Source: Ligilactobacillus sp. WC1T17 (GTDB lineage: Bacteria > Bacillota > Bacilli > Lactobacillales > Lactobacillaceae). From it: 50,117 nucleotides of DNA. The notes under the pieces were generated by a model. The model was not told the origin of the DNA. It saw only the letters and a list, made by a program, of their open reading frames with translations, and made no database searches. Within the stretch, counting starts at the first letter, position 1. Each line of letters starts with the position of its first letter. The stretch spans positions 1-50,117 of the forward strand of contig FOCC01000012.1 of NCBI GenBank assembly GCA_900110005.1, read 5' to 3'. Both the position numbers and the translations under genes were made by a program. This document shows, piece by piece, positions 41,659 to 49,948 of the stretch.

Positions 41659-42514
41659 ATGATTAAATGTAATGAGTTGTATAAATCGTTTAACTCCAAA
41701 AAGGTGATTAAGAATGTTAGTTTTAAAGTTGATGATGGTAAAATTACGGCATTAATTGGGAAAAATGGTGCCGGAAAATCTACCTTAATAGGTCTAATCA
41801 TTGGATATTATCATTTAGATGCTGGCAGCATTGAGCGTGGAAGTATTTCAGTTATGCCTGATGCTGATAACTTATATCTACATTGGACAGGATATGAGTT
41901 TTTAAAGTTTATGGCAAAGATCAAGCAGGCAGACTTTAAACAGGCGCTAGCTTTAGCAAAAGAACTAAAAATAGAAAAAGATTTAGCTAAGAAAATAGCG
42001 GGTTATTCATTTGGAATGAAGAAAAAAATATCTTTTATTCAATGTGCGATTGGTACTTATGATAATTATATATTTGATGAACCAACTTCAGGTGTCGATG
42101 TTCCATCAACTCTTATTATGTTGCAAATCATTGAAAGGCTAAAAAAAAAGAGGTGCAGGCGTATTATTGACGTCACACAATATTGATGAATTAGAGCGTG
42201 TTTCTGATTATGTCTATATTTTGGAAGAAGGCAAGGTAGTTGATGATGGAACTGTTGATAAATTGCTTTTAAGTGATACCAAACAAACAGCCTGCTACAT
42301 TATCCATTCTAAGGAATACCAGGCTATCTTGCTGGATGATATGTTGCCTTTTGCAAAACAGGTGCTAAAAAAAGACTATTTAGAAATAGTGTTTGATGAT
42401 ACTGCTATACCAGAGATTGTTCTCAAAGAATTGATCAATAAATATGAAATTTTAGAATTTTATCTAAAGAAGCAAACGCTGATGGAAACAATCTATCATC
42501 CCAACGCTGATTAG
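41659..42514 (+). pseudogene. ABC transporter ATPase, frameshifted at a run of nine A
   Basis: The first frame has Walker A GKNGAGKST (about residues 34-42), the signature GYSFGMKKK and Walker B NYIFDEPTSGVD, and is lost after ERLKKK at 42141-42149. The continuation (GAGVLLTSHNIDELERVSDYVYILEEGKV) with the H-loop is in the next frame. Eight instead of nine A restores one ATPase of about 284 residues. Possible reasons are decay, phase variation, slippage at the homopolymer, or a sequence error. It forms an operon with the permease. Confidence 0.8.
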
Positions 42515-42535
42515 AAAGCTAAATTTAAGGTATAA

Positions 42536-42572
42536 AAATACCCCATAGTAAAAATACTATGGGGTATTTTTT
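42536..42572. terminator. bidirectional terminator
   Basis: AAATACCCCATAGTA AAAA TACTATGGGGTATTTTTT. The stem serves the ABC genes and the convergent nuclease gene. Confidence 0.92.
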
Positions 42573-43521
42573 AATTGCTGACAGTACTGGTACCGTCATT
42601 ATAATTTAAAGTATAACCACTTTCGACGTTAAAGATATAAACACTGAAATGAATTTGGTTATCACCGATAGATTGTCCTCTAAGCCAAACACCGCGGGCT
42701 AAAAGTTCATTGTCCTTGAAAATGGGGGTAACACTATATCTGACATAATGTTTAGAACTTTGTTTTAAGTAAGCTGCGATTTGATTTTCATAAGTTGTCA
42801 TCCCAGGGTCGTTTAAAGAGCGGGTTCCTGTCATGAGGTTTTTCCAGTTATTATTTTGCCCTGTCAGCTGGTAGCCGATTAAATGGCACCGGTTATACAG
42901 CCAGCCGCCTGAAGCAGTTCTTTTATTGTGCCAGCCTGTGGGGTCGATAGTTAATTCTTCTCTTTTAGCGGTAGGCATCAATTTTTGGTTGAGCAAAGCT
43001 TCCGCACCGGTAACGCGGTTTAAAGCATCAAGGTTTTTGTAAGTTTGCCAAGGACCTTTTGACGTGCTGAGGTCAGCCCTGGAGAAGTTAGGCTGGTTGT
43101 TATTGATGGTAACTGTTTGAATGCCGCTGTAAGTTAAATCAGCCAGATTATTTTGGGTTGTTTGACTTACAGAGCTGGCAGAACTAGAACTTGATTTAGT
43201 TTGTTTTTTTTGATCAAGGGCTTTTTTTTGTTGTGTTAAAGCTCTTTTTTGACTGGAAAGACTGGCAGCCAGTTTGGCATTTTTGCTTTCTAAGCTGGAA
43301 GCTCTTTTTGAGTAATTGCCTTTTTTGACTAATTTGGTTTTAGTGACGGTTTTTGCTGCCTTTTTAGGAGCGGGTTTAGCGCTGCTGCCGACAATAAGTG
43401 CCAGCAAAAAAATGATGACACTCAACAGGTAACGCAGCCATCTTTGGCGGGGCTTATTTTTATAAGTCCAAAGGCACAGATAAATTCCGGCTAAGATAAT
43501 GATAAAACCGATTAATTGCAT
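42571..43521 (-). CDS. membrane-anchored DNA/RNA non-specific endonuclease (EndA-like)
   Basis: Surface nuclease. The 316-residue protein has two N-terminal membrane helices (about 1-18 and 27-45), a Lys/Gln/Ser-rich coiled linker to about residue 125, then the beta-beta-alpha metal nuclease domain. NRCHLIGYQLTG near residue 215 contains the catalytic histidine, and NLMTGTRSLNDPGM supplies the metal-binding asparagine. Relatives act in DNA uptake or nutrient nucleotide release. TAGGAGGG lies before ATG 43521. It follows the partner gene by 10 bases. Confidence 0.88.
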   Translation of the reverse strand: MQLIGFIIILAGIYLCLWTYKNKPRQRWLRYLLSVIIFLLALIVGSSAKPAPKKAAKTVTKTKLVKKGNYSKRASSLESKNAKLAASLSSQKRALTQQKKALDQKKQTKSSSSSASSVSQTTQNNLADLTYSGIQTVTINNNQPNFSRADLSTSKGPWQTYKNLDALNRVTGAEALLNQKLMPTAKREELTIDPTGWHNKRTASGGWLYNRCHLIGYQLTGQNNNWKNLMTGTRSLNDPGMTTYENQIAAYLKQSSKHYVRYSVTPIFKDNELLARGVWLRGQSIGDNQIHFSVYIFNVESGYTLNYNDGTSTVSN

Positions 43522-43531
43522 TAAATCCCTC

Positions 43532-44194
43532 CTAACGTTTTGATTTATGGTAGCCATTGGCGATGGCTTCGGATTCTGTTTTAAAGTAGACCGCATTTTT
43601 GGCTGCCATGGAATAGTTTTCTTGATCAGGCGTATGATAAACTTTGGTGTTTTTGTTGCCGACAATCAAGCCTTGGCTGCTTTTGGTGCTAACTGATTCA
43701 CTTTGCGTCGCTTTAGTAGCTGCGCTGACGTCTTGATTAGAGCCGGTATTTGAACTAGAGCTAGCCGTGCTAGGACTGGAATTGACGATGACTTTGGCAC
43801 TTTGAACAGCTGTGCTAGAGCTTTGTTTTGCACTCTGCTTAGCTAATTTTTCGCTGGCTGCTTTAAGCGAACTGGCATCGGCATTTAAACTAGCCTGTTC
43901 TTCCAAAAGCGAAATGGATGCTTTTTTGGCATCCTTGAAGCGGGTTTTGCCTATCACGACCGTTTCAATTTTGACATGCTGTTTTGCTTTGGACGGCTTT
44001 TTAGGCGGGGTTGACGGCAAGATTGCGATTAAATAAAAAAGGGCAATTTCAGCCATTAGAGAGCAAAAAAGCAGATTTTGCAGTTTTTTTGCGGTAGGGC
44101 TGGCTTTTAATTTAGCTAAAAGCCACCTGACGCTGAGATAGACCTGGCCGATAAGGAGGACTAAAAATAAGCTGACCAGCAGGTTCTTAAACAT
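43532..44194 (-). CDS. membrane protein with Ada-like C-terminal domain, paired with the nuclease
   Basis: A 220-residue protein with two N-terminal membrane helices (about 5-25 and 42-58). A Lys/Ala/Ser/Gln-rich, probably disordered linker follows. The C-terminal domain GLIVGNKNTKVYHTPDQEN ... AVYFKTESEAIANGYHKSKR resembles the Ada metal-binding fold but without its cysteines. Such domains often accompany lactobacillus nucleases. The architecture parallels the next gene, with the same anchor plus linker layout. ATG 44194 has TGAGGTGA upstream. The molecular role is unknown. Confidence 0.75.
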   Translation of the reverse strand: MFKNLLVSLFLVLLIGQVYLSVRWLLAKLKASPTAKKLQNLLFCSLMAEIALFYLIAILPSTPPKKPSKAKQHVKIETVVIGKTRFKDAKKASISLLEEQASLNADASSLKAASEKLAKQSAKQSSSTAVQSAKVIVNSSPSTASSSSNTGSNQDVSAATKATQSESVSTKSSQGLIVGNKNTKVYHTPDQENYSMAAKNAVYFKTESEAIANGYHKSKR

Positions 44195-44302
44195 GTACTT
44201 CACCTCACAAAGAATACTTTTCTTAATTTTACCATTAAACGGCTAGAATCTTCCAAAATAAGTTATAATTAGGTTAAGATTTTAAAGCTTAGGTGATTAA
44301 AT

Positions 44303-46771
44303 ATGTTGACTGGTTTGAAAAAGTTAATCAAAAAAAATATCAAATATCTCAAAGCCCTGTTTATCTTTTCCATTCTGATTTTTGTGGTCTATGAAGTAGG
44401 ACATATTTTTAAACAAATTGATTGGAGCAAGGTGCAAACAGGGCTAGCCCACCAGTCGCTAATGACCATTGGTCTGCTGTTCTTAGTAGGGCTAGTGGCG
44501 GTTACCCCCATGATAACGTATGATTTGGTCATTGTCCGCTTTTTACCCGGGAAATATTCGCTTCCCTATATCATCAAAAGTGGCTGGATTGTTAATACGG
44601 CAACCAATGTAGCTGGCTTTGGCGGGGTGGTTGGCGCCAGCCTAAGGGCAAATTTTTATAACAAAGATGCTAGTCCTAAGCAGATTTTATATGCGTTATC
44701 AAAGATTGCTCTTTACGTTTTAGCGGGTTTGTCTATCTATTGCTGGATTGCTTTATTCTTGATTTATGGCCGCAATTTAGGCAGTGAATTTGGTAGCTAT
44801 TGGCTTTGGCTGGTCGGTGGGGGCCTATACTTTCCCTTGCTTTTTATTGGAAGCAAGCTGAAAAAGACGGCGATGTTTAGTGATATGACTTTTAAAAGAG
44901 AAATGGCGCTTATTTTAGGTTCCTTTATGGAATGGACATTTGTAGGGGGCTATTTCTTGTTTGTCGGTCTGATGCTGGGCGTCAAAACTGATTTTTTGAC
45001 CATTTTAGCCTACTATATGACGGGTGCTGTGCTAGGTATGGTATCGATGGTGCCTGGTGGGTTAGGTTCATTTGACGTCTTTATGCTGTATGGCATGGCA
45101 ACGTTAGGGGTTTCCAATGAAGTTGGCGTGGTATGGCTATTATTTTTCCGGCTTTTTTACTATATTATTCCATTTATCATCGGGATGATTTTATTTGTAC
45201 ACGAGGCAGGTGCGGCTGTTGACCGGCGGTTTGATGGCATTTTGCGGATGGTAGTGCAAAAAGTCGCCCATTTTTTGGTGACGTGCTTTTTATACCTGTC
45301 GGCGATTTTGATGCTGCTGTTTGCGGCGGTACCTCATTTTGCCAGTGCTAATGAAGTTTTGCTAAAACTGCATTCATATACCTTTTTCTTTTTTGATCAG
45401 ATGAACGATATTATCTTTGCGATGGCTCTAATGGGGCTAGCACGTGGAATTTCGGCTAAGGTGCAGCGGGCTTTTTGGCCGACGGTGGCGGTGCTAGGGA
45501 TTGGGATTGTTAATACAGTTTATCAGACAAAATCGCTGAGCTTGGCGCTTTTTTTAGGTTTGGTCTTGTTATTTGTTTGGCTATCACGCAAGGAACTTTA
45601 TCGGCAGCAGCTACAGTATTCTTTAGGCAAAATGGTAGCTGATGTTGTGATTTTTGCGGGTGTTTTTATCCTGTATGCTATTGTCGGCATTATCAATACG
45701 CCGCAATTCAGTTCTTTACACCGGATTCCCAAATACCTTTTATTTCCAGCTCAAAGAATATGGTTTTCCGGCTTTTTAGGGATGGTCATTTCCGCTTTGA
45801 TAGTTTTAGTTATTTTACTTTATCTAACGCATGGAGCCAACCCACTTTATCCGCGGGCTTTTGATGGGGCTAGATTGCAAAAGATGCTGGCTAGCTACTC
45901 CAACCAAGAATTAGGGCATTTAGCTTTTTTGCGGGATAAACTTTTATATTTTTACCAAAAAGATGGTGTCGATCAAGCATTGATTATGTACCGCAGACGG
46001 CAGGATAAGCTTTTTTGCTTGGGCGATATGATTGGCAATCCGACCGTTTTTAAAGAAGCTCTTGAACATTTTATCAAGGAAGCTGATATATACGGATTCG
46101 AACCGGTCTTTTATGATGTCAGTCAAAATTTTGCGAATCTTCTGCATGATTTAGGCTATGATTATCTCAAATTAGGCTATGAAGCTTTAGTTGATTTGGA
46201 ACAAGGCAGTAGCACGGAGGAACAGGCTGATTTAAGCAGTCAATTGCAGGCCACTTACCGGCTTCAATGGCAAAAACCACCGTATTTAGATGATTTGCTA
46301 GCAGATTTAGAAAGTTTGGCGGATAAAGAAGCAAGCGGGCAGGAATTTTTCAGCAAATATTATCTGGACCATTCCAAATTGTTGGTGGCTTTTGATCAGC
46401 AAGGGCAAGCAGTGGCTGCCATGGCCGTTTACCAAAAAAATAAGTCCGTGCTAGCCTATGATTTACTGGGCTTAAAACCTGACGCTTCGCAGCAGTTGCT
46501 TTCGTGGATGCATTTAGAGGTCATGTTACATGGGAAAAATCACGGCTTTAAATATTTAGATTTAGGTCTAAAAGGCAAAGCGCAGGCGCCTGATAAACGC
46601 TACCAGCTGTTAGATGAACGTTTGGCAGCGTTTATCTATAATAGTGGGACCAAAAATGACGCCAAAAAGCTTCCAGGAACCCTTAAGGCTGATAGATATT
46701 TGGCTTACCGTAAACGGACTTCAGTTGCGGTGACAAGTTGTCTTTATTTAGCCTTATCTAATGAAAAATAG
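44303..46771 (+). CDS. mprF: phosphatidylglycerol lysyltransferase / flippase
   Basis: Transfers lysine (or alanine) from aminoacyl-tRNA to phosphatidylglycerol and flips the product to the outer leaflet, lowering sensitivity to cationic peptides. The 822-residue protein has the N-terminal flippase with about 14 membrane helices (MVPGGLGSFDVFMLYG near residue 250) and the C-terminal cytosolic GNAT-fold synthase from about residue 520 (EALEHFIKEADIYG, KYLDLGLKGKA). TTAGGTGA precedes ATG 44303. It is monocistronic. Lysine as substrate is the usual case, not proved here. Confidence 0.93.
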   Translation: MLTGLKKLIKKNIKYLKALFIFSILIFVVYEVGHIFKQIDWSKVQTGLAHQSLMTIGLLFLVGLVAVTPMITYDLVIVRFLPGKYSLPYIIKSGWIVNTATNVAGFGGVVGASLRANFYNKDASPKQILYALSKIALYVLAGLSIYCWIALFLIYGRNLGSEFGSYWLWLVGGGLYFPLLFIGSKLKKTAMFSDMTFKREMALILGSFMEWTFVGGYFLFVGLMLGVKTDFLTILAYYMTGAVLGMVSMVPGGLGSFDVFMLYGMATLGVSNEVGVVWLLFFRLFYYIIPFIIGMILFVHEAGAAVDRRFDGILRMVVQKVAHFLVTCFLYLSAILMLLFAAVPHFASANEVLLKLHSYTFFFFDQMNDIIFAMALMGLARGISAKVQRAFWPTVAVLGIGIVNTVYQTKSLSLALFLGLVLLFVWLSRKELYRQQLQYSLGKMVADVVIFAGVFILYAIVGIINTPQFSSLHRIPKYLLFPAQRIWFSGFLGMVISALIVLVILLYLTHGANPLYPRAFDGARLQKMLASYSNQELGHLAFLRDKLLYFYQKDGVDQALIMYRRRQDKLFCLGDMIGNPTVFKEALEHFIKEADIYGFEPVFYDVSQNFANLLHDLGYDYLKLGYEALVDLEQGSSTEEQADLSSQLQATYRLQWQKPPYLDDLLADLESLADKEASGQEFFSKYYLDHSKLLVAFDQQGQAVAAMAVYQKNKSVLAYDLLGLKPDASQQLLSWMHLEVMLHGKNHGFKYLDLGLKGKAQAPDKRYQLLDERLAAFIYNSGTKNDAKKLPGTLKADRYLAYRKRTSVAVTSCLYLALSNEK

Positions 46772-46775
46772 CTTT

Positions 46776-46803
46776 TAGTCGCGGATATCCGCGACTTTTT
46801 TTG
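46776..46803 (+). terminator. mprF terminator
   Basis: A 20-base palindrome AGTCGCGGATATCCGCGACT followed by T7. Confidence 0.92.
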
Positions 46804-46842
46804 TGCTATACTAAGAGCAAATAATTTTTGAAGGAAGAGATT

Positions 46843-47421
46843 ATGCAATATAAAACGCATTTAGTGACGTCTTTTACGGTGGGCTTCCCAATGCTGGTGG
46901 CGACAGGAAATTTGAATGTACCTAATCTTTTAGCCTATGGGGTGGGGGTTTTGCTGCCTGATATTGATCATCCTACGTCTTTTATGGGTCAAAAAAATAA
47001 GGCTTTAAGCAAGACTATCAGTAAAACTTTGGGCCACCGTGGCGGAACCCATTCGCTTTTTTGTGCAGCGATAGTTTACGCCCTGTGCTTATGGATTAGA
47101 AATCTGTATTTTACCAAAGCTGTTTATGTTGCGCCGTTTTGGCTGCTGCTGGGATATTTAGCTCACTTGCTGGAAGACAGTTTTTCTAAAGAAGGCATCA
47201 ACTGGTTTTGGCCTTTGTCGAAGAATAAATTTAAGGCTGGGGGACATTTTGCCTATTATCGTACCGGCAAAATCAGTGAGTATATTTTACTGGGCTTTTT
47301 TACTTGTATTCTATTAGGTGAAATATATTTGTGGTATCTGGGAAGGCTGACTTTTACACAGGGGTTTGGGAAAATTTTTGCACTTTTTTGCCGAAAAATG
47401 ATTACTTTCTTATGCCCTTAG
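46843..47421 (+). CDS. YdjM-like membrane-bound metal-dependent hydrolase (DUF457)
   Basis: A 192-residue membrane protein of the YdjM/DUF457 family. The conserved pieces are an N-terminal YKTHLVTSFTVG, GVLLPDIDHPTS near residue 40, LGHRGGTHSL near residue 65 and YLAHLLEDSFSKEGINWFWPL near residue 105, which carry the His/Asp residues taken to bind a metal. At least four membrane helices. The substrate is unknown. GAAGGAAGAG lies before ATG 46843, and the frame from TTG 46828 starts inside that site. It is alone between mprF and the Fur-family gene. Confidence 0.85.
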   Translation: MQYKTHLVTSFTVGFPMLVATGNLNVPNLLAYGVGVLLPDIDHPTSFMGQKNKALSKTISKTLGHRGGTHSLFCAAIVYALCLWIRNLYFTKAVYVAPFWLLLGYLAHLLEDSFSKEGINWFWPLSKNKFKAGGHFAYYRTGKISEYILLGFFTCILLGEIYLWYLGRLTFTQGFGKIFALFCRKMITFLCP

Positions 47422-47445
47422 GCTTATTAGTGGACATTTAGAATG

Positions 47446-47473
47446 ATTTAGACGATAATATTTAGACGATAAT
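47446..47473 (+). repeat. 14-bp tandem duplication upstream of the Fur-family gene
   Basis: ATTTAGACGATAAT occurs twice head to tail without a gap (47446-47459 and 47460-47473). It lies 25 bases before the start codon, in the leader or promoter, and could duplicate an operator. Confidence 0.8.
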
Positions 47474-47498
47474 AAGCTGAAGGATTTAGGTGGTTAAG

Positions 47499-47942
47499 AT
47501 GGAAAAAGATGCCAAAATGTTAGTAGCAGCTGCTCAAAAGTTAAAAGCCAGTGGTATTAAAGCTACGCCTAAAAGGCAAATAATTTTAGCTTATATGATG
47601 AGTACAGCCTCACATCCCACAGTGGAAATGATTTATCAAGGTTTAAAACAGTCGGAAATTAGAATTAGTTTAGCAACTGTTTATAATACGATGCAGGTGC
47701 TTCAGGAAAAAAAGCTGGTCAGCGCTGTAGCAGCCGATGCTACGGGGCATATGCACTATGATTATGTGAAAACACCCCATTATCACGTGATTTGTGTACG
47801 TTGCGGCAAGATTGAAGATATTTTAGATGACAGTTATCAAAAGCTTGAAGTAAAGGCTCAAAAAGCCAGCCACTATCAGATTTTATCCAGTCAATATGAA
47901 GTCTTTGGTTTATGCCCAAATTGCCTGGCAAAAGAGAATTGA
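47499..47942 (+). CDS. Fur/PerR-family metal-dependent regulator
   Basis: A 147-residue metalloregulator. The N-terminal winged helix ends in SLATVYNTMQVLQEKKLV, the usual recognition helix. The regulatory metal site lies in MHYDYVKTPHYHVIC, which is PerR-like. The structural zinc site is CVRC (near residue 106) with CPNC (near residue 140). Targets may be oxidative-stress or metal-transport genes. PerR versus Fur or Zur cannot be settled by eye. ATG 47499 follows TTAGGTGG; GTG 47490 overlaps that site. The tyrS leader promoter overlaps its stop codon. Confidence 0.88.
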   Translation: MEKDAKMLVAAAQKLKASGIKATPKRQIILAYMMSTASHPTVEMIYQGLKQSEIRISLATVYNTMQVLQEKKLVSAVAADATGHMHYDYVKTPHYHVICVRCGKIEDILDDSYQKLEVKAQKASHYQILSSQYEVFGLCPNCLAKEN

Positions 47943-47972
47943 CATTTAACGGATGCTAGTATAAACTAGCAT
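47939..47972 (+). promoter_or_regulatory. tyrS leader promoter region with inverted repeat
   Basis: -35 TTGACA (47939-47944) overlaps the stop codon of the Fur-family gene. -10 is TAAACT at 17 bases, or TATAAA at 15. A perfect repeat ATGCTAGT-ATAA-ACTAGCAT (47953-47972) covers the -10, so it may be an operator or the weak terminator of the upstream gene. Confidence 0.55.
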
Positions 47973-47979
47973 TATTACA

Positions 47980-48195
47980 GGCAGTGAAGCAGATAGTAGG
48001 CTTTAAAATCCCTGGTTAAGAGAGCTGGCGTTGCTGGGAGTCAGCACATATTTTACGGCTGAATTACACTGTGGAGTCTAAAACGGGTCATTCCGATATC
48101 GATGACAGAGTTGACTGCAATATTTGCAGTAATCTGGGTGGTAACGCGGAAAAAATTTCGTCCCTGATGTCTTTTGACGTCAGGGATTTTTTATT
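47980..48195 (+). ncRNA. T-box riboswitch (tyrosine) before tyrS
   Basis: Leader with the T-box sequence TGGGTGGTAACGCGG (48136-48150), a Stem I region with AGAGAGCTGG (48020-48029) and a candidate specifier codon TAC (48054-48056, Tyr) followed by a purine. The terminator hairpin TCCCTGATGTC/GACGTCAGGGA with T6 ends at 48192. Uncharged tRNA-Tyr should stabilise the antiterminator and allow tyrS transcription. Boundaries approximate. Confidence 0.88.
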
Positions 48196-48208
48196 AGGAG
48201 GATGTATT

Positions 48209-49462
48209 TTGGAAAATATTATCGATGAATTAAAATGGCGGGGCGCCGTCAACCAAATTTCTGATGAAGAAAGTTTGCACAAACTACTGGGTGAAAAATC
48301 TGTTGGCGTTTATTGCGGGACTGATCCAACAGGTGACAGTTTGCACGTTGGCCACTTGATTCCTTTCATGATGCTGAAACGATTCCAAATGGCAGGACAC
48401 CGGGCTTACATTGTTATTGGCGGCGGTACTGGTTCGATTGGGGATCCTTCCGGCCGTTCGTCTGAACGTGTTTTACAAACAATGGATCAAGTTCACCATA
48501 ATGAAGAATGCCTGACTGCTCAAATGAAGCGTTTGTTTGGTGATGACAAGATTAATATTGTTAACAACTATGAATGGCTTTCAAAAATCAGCTTGCTTGA
48601 TTTCTTGCGTGATTACGGTAAATTATTCAATATTAATACAATGTTGGCTAAAGATGTGGTTGCCAGTCGTTTAGACACAGGGATTTCTTTTACGGAATTT
48701 ACTTACCAAATTCTGCAGGCTGTTGACTTCCATCATTTGTTGATGGAACATGATGTGCAATTGCAAATCGGTGGTGCTGATCAATGGGGCAATATTACTG
48801 CAGGTATTGATTTAATTCACAAAATGGAAGGTTCTGACAAGCAGGCTTATGCTTTGACCATTCCTTTGATGCTCAAAGCAGATGGTACCAAGTTTGGTAA
48901 ATCTGCCGGTGGTGCTGTTTGGCTTGATCCAGAAAAGACTACACCCTACGAATTTTACCAATTTTGGCTTAATCAAGACGACCGTGATGTCGTTAAGTAT
49001 TTGAAGTACTTTACTTTCTTGAGCAAAGAAGAAATTGAAGACTTGGCGCAAAAAGTGGCTACTCAGCCTGAAAAGCGCGAAGCTCAACGCCGCTTGGCTG
49101 AAGAAGTCACAGCATTTGTTCATGGTAAAAAGGCCGTAGAACAAGCTGAACATATTTCGAAAGCTTTATTCTCTGGTGATGTTAAAGCATTGACAGCTGA
49201 TGAAATTGAACAAGGCTTCAAGAATATGCCAACAGTTGAAGTAAAGGCTGAGCCTGAAAACTTGGTTGAATGGTTGGTTAATAGCGGCATTGAAAAATCT
49301 AAGCGACAAGCTAGAGAAGATGTAACGAATGGTGCTATCTATATTAATGGGGACCGGGTTCAAGATTTAGATTACGTGGTTGATCCTGCTCAACAATTTG
49401 ATGGTAAATTTGTGATTGCACGTCGGGGTAAGAAGCGTTATTTCTTGGGACGCGTTAAATAA
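48209..49462 (+). CDS. tyrS: tyrosyl-tRNA synthetase
   Basis: Charges tRNA-Tyr. The 417-residue class I enzyme has YCGTDPTGDSLHVGH with HVGH as the HIGH motif near residue 45, the Tyr-binding QILQAVDFHH and GGADQWGN, KFGKS as the KMSKS motif near residue 230, and a C-terminal S4 domain from about residue 350. The start is TTG 48209 with TTAGGAGG 8 bases upstream. The open frame back to 48071 runs through the T-box leader and is rejected. It is regulated by that T-box. Confidence 0.97.
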   Translation: MENIIDELKWRGAVNQISDEESLHKLLGEKSVGVYCGTDPTGDSLHVGHLIPFMMLKRFQMAGHRAYIVIGGGTGSIGDPSGRSSERVLQTMDQVHHNEECLTAQMKRLFGDDKINIVNNYEWLSKISLLDFLRDYGKLFNINTMLAKDVVASRLDTGISFTEFTYQILQAVDFHHLLMEHDVQLQIGGADQWGNITAGIDLIHKMEGSDKQAYALTIPLMLKADGTKFGKSAGGAVWLDPEKTTPYEFYQFWLNQDDRDVVKYLKYFTFLSKEEIEDLAQKVATQPEKREAQRRLAEEVTAFVHGKKAVEQAEHISKALFSGDVKALTADEIEQGFKNMPTVEVKAEPENLVEWLVNSGIEKSKRQAREDVTNGAIYINGDRVQDLDYVVDPAQQFDGKFVIARRGKKRYFLGRVK

Positions 49463-49469
49463 TTAACGA

Positions 49470-49508
49470 AAAAATCTGCGCATTTAAAAAAATGTGCAGA
49501 TTTTTTTT
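49470..49508 (+). terminator. tyrS terminator
   Basis: AAAATCTGCGCATTT / AAATGTGCAGATTTTTTTT hairpin, one wobble. Confidence 0.92.
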
Positions 49509-49671
49509 ATTTATTTTTTGTTAGCAAAAAAATGTTTTTTGAGGTATTTTTAACGGGCAAAACAGGATTTGAGATAGCAAAAAACGAATTATAGTTCTGA
49601 TTGATTCAAAAAAAGTTAGCAAAGCGTCGTAAAAATAGGCTGGATTATGTCGTAATTGTAAAAAAAAGGTG

Positions 49672-49700
49672 TTGACGAATATGCTGGATGCGAGTATAGT
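49672..49700 (+). promoter_or_regulatory. rRNA promoter P1
   Basis: -35 TTGACG (49672-49677), 17-bp spacer, -10 TATAGT (49695-49700). Confidence 0.85.
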
Positions 49701-49765
49701 AATCTATGTTGTTACGGCGCAAGTTGTTAACGACAAGGAGTTAAAAAACTTCTTCAAAAAAGTTC

Positions 49766-49794
49766 TTGACAAGATAAATTTCGATTGATATAAT
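49766..49794 (+). promoter_or_regulatory. rRNA promoter P2
   Basis: Perfect consensus -35 TTGACA (49766-49771), 17-bp spacer, perfect -10 TATAAT (49789-49794). Confidence 0.92.
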
Positions 49795-49948
49795 GATTGA
49801 GTTGTCTGTTAAGGATAATGATTGTAGATCTTTGAAAACTGAACAAAGTTTCGATAAGCAAATGTGCAGGGCTTCTTGTTTTGAACAAGAGCAACAATAT
49901 TTGCGAAGTCAATTCGCTAGTAAATTTAAATTTTGAGTCACAAACTTA

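Larger units (their letters stand above)
49509..49948 (+). other. rRNA operon control region
   Basis: About 440 bases without a protein gene. It holds tandem promoters P1 (49672-49700) and P2 (49766-49794), then a leader containing GATCTTTGAAAACTGAACAAAG (49829-49850), the usual boxA-like/processing sequence before 16S in lactobacilli. The upstream 150 bases are AT-rich, as expected for UP elements. Confidence 0.75.

Noticed and set aside
48079-48099. CCGATAT with upstream TAAA in the tyrS leader
   Set aside because: The spacing is 10 bases, not 15, and the sequence belongs to the T-box RNA.
48071-48208. 46-codon N-terminal extension of TyrS
   Set aside because: It runs through the T-box and its terminator. 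The ribosome binding site and family N-terminus place the start at TTG 48209.
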